Below are positions 58,920 to 64,000 of a DNA stretch of 64,000 nucleotides, piece by piece. This stretch comes from Aselliscus stoliczkanus (Eukaryota; Chordata; Mammalia; Chiroptera; Hipposideridae): contig CM066732.1 in assembly GCA_033961575.1 (NCBI GenBank), positions 109,432,687 to 109,496,686 of the forward strand, given 5' to 3'. Position 1 is the first letter of the stretch; every line of letters starts with the position of its first letter. The translations under genes were made by a program, and so were the position numbers. The notes below the pieces were generated by a model that saw nothing but the letters and a program-made list of their open reading frames with translations, had not been told where the DNA came from and ran no database searches.

Positions 58920-59690
58920 TTTTTAAAATTTGTTTAATTTTTGAAGAATCTCAAACTCATAGAAAAGTTGCAAGTATAATACAAAGAACTTTTAAAAGTC
59001 TGGAACCATCAGAGTAAGTTGCTAGCATGATGCCCTGTTAACACCTGAACATCTTAGCACATGGTTTCTACAACATAAGGAGTTTTCCTAGATAACTACA
59101 ACACAGTCATCGAAATCAGGAAATTAGTACCAATACATTATTACCATTTAATCCTCAGACCCCATTCAAGTTCTGCTATTTGTCCCAATACCATCCAATG
59201 TAGAATTCTCTGTTGCATTTAGCTGCCATGTTTCTTTAGTCTCCAGCAAACTAAACAAATTCCAGTCCTTCCTTGATTTCTATAACCTTGACACTTTTGA
59301 AGATTATAGGCCAGTTATTTTGTATCAGAATGTCCCTCAGTTTAGGTTTCTTGCATGTTTCCTTATAAGATTCAGGTCATAAATCTTTGATAAGAATATC
59401 ACAGAAATGATGGCTGCATTCTCATTACATCCTGTATCAGGTAACACACGATTCTGATCTCATACTGATGATGTTAAGTTGATCACTTGATTATCTGCTA
59501 AACTTTACCATAAAGATACTCTTCTCTTTTGTAGTCAATGAGTATTTTGTAGGGACATAATTTGGAACTATGTAAATATCCTGTTCTTCATCAAACTTTT
59601 AATTTATTCATTTATTTATTGCCTCATGGTTTCCTATTTTACTCATTGGATTATAATCCATTACTATCATTTTGTCTTTTGGACATACCC
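58920..59690. repeat. Ancient L1-like repeat
   Basis: A long diverged stretch with catagaaaagttgcaagtat, gaaatcaggaaattagtacc and gccatgtttctttagtctcc, typical of an old L1 3' region. Orientation and subfamily were not determined. Confidence 0.5.
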
Positions 59691-60749
59691 CCACCATTCG
59701 CTGAGCACTTTACTTCATGACACAAAGTATAGATTTTAGGTTCCTGTTTTCTTTCCATGCCCCAGCCCTGGAATCAGCCATTTCTACCCGCAGCCCTAGC
59801 CCCTTTTAGAACTGCCTTCCTACGCAGGCACCCTCCTCACAACACTTGTACTCTGATATTGCAACCCAGTCACCCCTCTGTGGGGCATCCTTCTTACCTT
59901 GCTTGGGCACTAACACCCCATCTGTCTTCTTCTCCTTCCTTCCTTCTCCTTCCTTACCCTCCCCACTCTGGTCAGGCTCCAACACCCTGCTCGGTGCCAC
60001 GACAGCTCCCCCCGACATGGCATGAATGCCTACCTTGCTTGGCCTCACCTAACGGCTTTAGGAATTAACTATTCACGAAAGGAGAGAATAAGGCGTAATG
60101 TAATTCAGCCATACTGATGAAATACTTGGTTTTTCAAGACAAACTACAAATCTGAATTATGTGAAATCTACTTTTAAATGTTGGCAAATCATTCAAATTT
60201 CCAAAAAACAATATATAGACCATACAAGACATGCTTACAGAGCTAAATCTGGCTTGAAAACCACAAGTTTACAATCTACTTTACAGAAGCCATTTCTTGT
60301 ATCCTACTCAGATTGCTGGAGAGTTTTCTAAAATTTTCTCTGGGTTTCTGTAGAAGATAATTTTCATAGAACTGTTCTTCCTATCTTTAGGATAATATTC
60401 CCTTTCCTTTGTTATATGAATTTTCTATAGTCTCCTGCTGTTTTTTTCTGTTTTTTTCCTTAAATAATAAACCCATTATTTATCAAAAGGCAGGATATAA
60501 GGCCTGCACTCAGTCTGACAACTCAAGTTGGTTGGTTTCTCTTTTCATTTCTGCCTCCTGTCACATGAAGGACTATAGCACAGCTTCTGTCCTGTTCCTA
60601 GCATCCAGAGGCCTTTTAAATATGGCATTTGATGAAGCAGCACCTTTTTCGACCTTCACTGTCTGGATTTCTGAGACTCTGACACAGTGAAATACATAAA
60701 GAACCAAATCACCAGTTTGTACTGCTACATGTGCTCTTCCTGCTCTACA

Positions 60750-60920
60750 CCAATGGTTCTCAACCTTGGCTCGTATGTTAGAATCACCTGGAAAGTTTTT
60801 AAAACCCAGAGAACCAGACGAAATCCCAGATTCAAATGGGGTAGGATCCTAACATCAGTAATTTTTTTAAAGCTGCCCAGATGATTCCATTATGCAGCTA
60901 AAATTGAGAGCTACTGGTCT
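60750..60920 (+). mobile_element. MER5A-like hAT element
   Basis: Contains ccaatggttctcaaccttgg, gttagaatcacctggaaagt and gatgattccattatgcagct, matching the MER5A family. Confidence 0.75.
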
Positions 60921-60924
60921 CTAC

Positions 60925-61372
60925 CAGGAATCAGCAAGCTTTTTCTATAAAGGGCCAAACAATACACATTTAAGGCTTTGTAGGCCATGTGATCTTTGTC
61001 ACAACAATTCATATCTGCCACTGCAGTACAAAAGCGGCCATAGGTAACATGCAAACAAATGAGTGGGCTATATCCCAGTAAAACATTACAGTTGGCCCAC
61101 TGTAACCACAGGTTTCTCATCTGTGGATTCAATCGACTGTAGATCAAAAACAGTGCTATTCTTGATCTACGGTTGGCAATCAGTGAATGTAGAGAGCCAA
61201 CTGTATGCACTGTTGTATGACACTTTAAATAAAGAACTTAGGCATCCGGCAAATTCTGGTATCTGTCGGGGAACCTGGAACCAATCCCCTATGGATACTG
61301 AGGGACAGCTGCATTTACAAAAACAGAACACAAACCAGATTTGACCCAGGGGCCATAGTTTGTCAACCTCTG
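60925..61372 (+). mobile_element. hAT-Charlie-like element split by a MER2-like element
   Basis: The left end caggaatcagcaagcttttt and right end gtttgtcaacctctg are inverted repeats. Flanking 8-base duplications gtctctac (60917-60924) and ttctgtac (61373-61380) match at 6 of 8. Internal text aagggccaaacaatacacat and gcaaacaaatgagtgggcta is a known ancient hAT pattern. Its continuity is broken at 61089-61311, where another transposon sits. Confidence 0.85.
61089..61311 (+). mobile_element. MER2-like (Tigger-type) element nested in the hAT element
   Basis: Starts cagttggcccactgtaacca and ends atactgagggacagctg, inverted terminal repeats of a Tigger-type element. Removing it restores the expected hAT text 'taaaacatt..tttacaaaaacag'. 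One flanking TA is visible (61087-61088); the other reads CA. Confidence 0.85.
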
Positions 61373-61640
61373 TTCTGTACCCACATATAGCACATTAGTT
61401 TGGGAAACTGTACCTAAATGGATACCCATTCAACATTAGCCCTTTAGTTCTATCTCTCTATCCTATTACTTGCCTGAGAGTTTTGGGGGAAATTGAGAGT
61501 ATCTGACTGGCTGTAGACAGAGGGGTCCTATGATTGGAAAGAGCTGCTCAAATAATCAGCACTCACATGGCAAAGGAATGGTTCCCAATTCTGAGTGGAT
61601 CTAAGAATTATCTGGTATGCTTATTAAAACACAGATTTAG

Positions 61641-62097
61641 GGGCCGGCCGAGTGGCGCACTGGTTAAGCGCTGGTTTTGGGATGCCAGCGGCCCCGGTTC
61701 GGATCCCACATGAGGGCCAGTGACACTGCCCTATACAGCTAACAACAGCTCCACCTGGAGCTGGGCTGTGTGAGCCCCGGTGATGGTGTGGGCTGCAGGC
61801 CCTGCTGCAGTGGGCTGCCATAGGCTACAGTGAGTGGCCTGCAGCCAGCGTGAATGGCAGGCAGCCAGCGTGAGCTGCCATTAGCCACGGTGAGCGACAT
61901 CCAGAGGCCAGCGACCGATCTGCCTCATCCGGGAAGAGCGCAATGACGATACCAACAGTGAAGCAACATCCTCCGCAACTAAACTGAAGAACAAAAAGAC
62001 AGCAACTTGTCTGTTCCCCTTCCCTGATCTCCCAACGCTGTTCCCCTCCGCCAATTCCCCAATAAAATCTTTAAAAAAACAAACAAACAAAAAAAAC
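61641..62097 (+). mobile_element. Long tRNA-derived SINE, copy D
   Basis: The best-preserved long copy: starts gggccggccgagtggcgcac, has ccggttcggatcc as B box, and ends ccaataaaatctttaaaaaa with an (AAAC)n tail. A perfect 12-base target duplication, acacagatttag, lies at 61629-61640 and 62098-62109. It is antisense to ADAM10. Confidence 0.95.
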
Positions 62098-64000
62098 ACA
62101 CAGATTTAGGTACAAAGAGGGTCTTCCTACTATTTTCAGGCTGATGGGCTCGTTTTATTATGGGAGATGCACTTCCTCATATTCAGGCCACAATCCTACA
62201 AATTTCAATCAGTTGTTCTGGTTGGTGGAGAGCCCAAGCAATTACATTTTAAACAAGAACATCAGTGATTAGGATGCAGACCAGTGCTTTATGCTCATTG
62301 TGGACATGCTGGTACAGGACCATTTTGAGCAATGCAGGAAGTTTAGCATCCCTGGCCATCATCCATCAAATGCTAGTAGAGCCACTCAGTTACTTGGACA
62401 ACTACTGTACATTTCCAAATACTCTCTGGGGAGGCAGGATCACCTCTAATGTGATCTGATCCATAGGCACAAAGGCTCCAGGGTCTGCCTACTATTTTCA
62501 GGCTGATGGGCTAGTTCTGTCATGGGAGATGCACTTCCTAATGTTCATTATATTCTCTGACACATTTCCTTCCTTCCAGTCTTCCCTGTTCAAACCATCT
62601 ATCACCTGGAATTGTCTATGTCACTCCTCTATGTAAAACCCTTCTTCAAAATCTTCCCTCCAGAGATCTCCAAGATGGACCATTAAGTAAGTGGGAGAGA
62701 GAAAAAAAACAAAACTTCAGCACACACTAAGGTGCAGCAAAGTACAACTATATACATGATTCCACTTATTTTAAAAAATATATATTCTTAGTGGTATAGA
62801 CAGCTTCTGAAGAATACAGGTGAGTTATTATTCCAAATACTGACTTTTTCAAACACTTCTAACAGCTCATTTATTATTTTTAGATTGCCACACATACAAA
62901 TAATATGACAAGGCTCTTACAACAGAGATAAGGCATAAAAAAATGTAGTTTTGGTACCTCTGATGCTAGTTTTTCAGTACCTATAGTCTTAAAGAGATGC
63001 AAGTAATATGGCAATAAGAGAAGCAGACTGGAGAAAGCCTGGATTTAATAATGATTATAACTGTGTAGAAAACGAAGGTCAAAAGGATCTCGTCTCAGTT
63101 CATATCAACAGATATTTACTAAAATGTGGCATCCAGATCCTTCAGAACTTCTAGTTTCTTCTAGCAGTGTTCCTGGCCTTCCTCCAAGTTTTTCCAAGTA
63201 ACTATGTATCTCAAAAGCCCAAGACTGATGTGTTTTGGTGAGTGACTGTAGCTTTTCAGGGTCTAGTGTCTGGGGAAATGGAATATCATAGTGGATAGAC
63301 GATAACAAGAAAAACTAAACAAAACGATAGTGTATTTGAGATGTTAGTAAAATGGCCACCTTTGATAGAATTTTTTAATGCTCCTTCTAAAAAGAGAATT
63401 ATCAGAGAGTGGGGTAAATTCTCTTTAATGTGTACTATAAAATCTGGGGAAAGAATACAAATGCAAAATATGTGTTTCATGCCAACAGAAAAGATCACAA
63501 TTTGTCCACTTGTTAGAGTCTGAAAGGAAGAAGAGCTATCACGCATTCAACAAACATTTAATGAATGTAAATTATGCACCAAGCTCTTGTCTTTCGTAGA
63601 TATGAGTGTTAAGTGAAACTTAAAAGAGACAAAGAGAAGACATTTAAAAGTTTAAAAAAACAGCCTTGAAGTTAACAAGCACTAAATTAAGTTTGAGAAA
63701 ATAATCCTACATAAGAAACAGACAAATGTTCAATACAGTCATTTATATGGCCAAAAAGAACACAAAGTAGAAATAAAAAAGTAAAAATGACAAAACAAAA
63801 AGTCAAAATTTACCAGTCTAATTTATTATGTGCTAATTTTAACAGTTTTTAAATTTAATAATCTAAATAAACAAAAAGGACATATAGGATAACAAAATGA
63901 TAAAACAGGTATCAATCAAAAAACCTGTGAGGCAAAAGAGGCAAGACATGCACGCAAGTCTCTTCAAATATAACGTAATCTGTTTGTAAAGATCCTCAGA

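Larger units (their letters stand above)
57619..64000 (-). other. ADAM10: ADAM10 intron (part)
   Basis: The intron upstream of the transmembrane exon, running off the window end. It contains a short SINE (58024-58133), L1-like text (about 58920-59690), a MER5A-like element (60750-60920), a hAT element with a MER2-like insert (60925-61372), and a long SINE (61641-62097). The exon encoding the preceding extracellular stalk was not found in the window. Confidence 0.85.

Noticed and set aside
63105..63308. 67-codon frame on the - strand (MLSSIHYDIPFPQTLDPEKL...)
   Set aside because: Looks mildly protein-like but has no partner exon, no recognised family, and lies in an ADAM10 intron; I cannot support a gene.
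1..64000. CRISPR arrays, prophage, bacterial defence or operon structures
   Set aside because: The window is mammalian nuclear DNA with spliced genes and SINE/LINE repeats; the only regular arrays are microsatellites, a minisatellite and one three-copy tandem repeat.

Overview
The window is nuclear DNA of a placental mammal, most likely a bat and probably a yinpterochiropteran. This is inferred from repeat content: many tRNA-derived SINEs (heads reading ggccggccgagtggcnca, with a B box like GGTTCGGATCC), including one close to the Ves-type SINEs of rhinolophid and pteropodid bats, plus L1, MIR, L2, hAT, Tigger and mariner elements. The species cannot be fixed from sequence alone.

Two real genes are visible. 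LIPC (hepatic triacylglycerol lipase) runs on the + strand. Exons 2 to 9 lie between 5503 and about 34000, with all splice sites canonical and all phases matching. The reading frame is open from exon 2 to the stop at 33871 (1418 coding bases). Exon 1 (signal peptide) lies upstream, outside the window. ADAM10 runs convergently on the - strand. Its last two coding exons are at 57492-57618 and 55398-55492, followed by a 3' UTR that probably ends near 53240-53290. The rest of ADAM10 lies beyond 64000. This tail-to-tail LIPC/ADAM10 order is the known arrangement on human 15q21.

Layout: 1-5502 is LIPC intron 1, with a 2 kb piece of the 5' end of an L1. 5503-34000 holds LIPC exons 2-9; its introns carry SINEs, MIRs, MER20, a palindromic mariner MITE and a 21-bp minisatellite that grew inside a MER5A element. 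About 34000-53280 is intergenic and repeat-rich: a Tigger-type element, L1 pieces, a stack of two SINEs sharing one target-site duplication, and an unrecognised 79-codon ORF. 53280-64000 is the ADAM10 3' end and its last two introns; the upstream one contains a MER2-like element nested in a hAT element and a long SINE.

The two genes do not form an operon or pathway. LIPC encodes a secreted lipoprotein lipase of liver, ADAM10 a membrane sheddase. I saw no rRNA or CRISPR array, no functional tRNA gene and no undescribed multi-gene system. The most interesting points are the missing N-glycosylation sites and altered C-terminal tail of this LIPC, the transposon-born minisatellite, and the nested and stacked transposon insertions. 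Comparisons with human proteins are from memory of the family, not from an alignment program.
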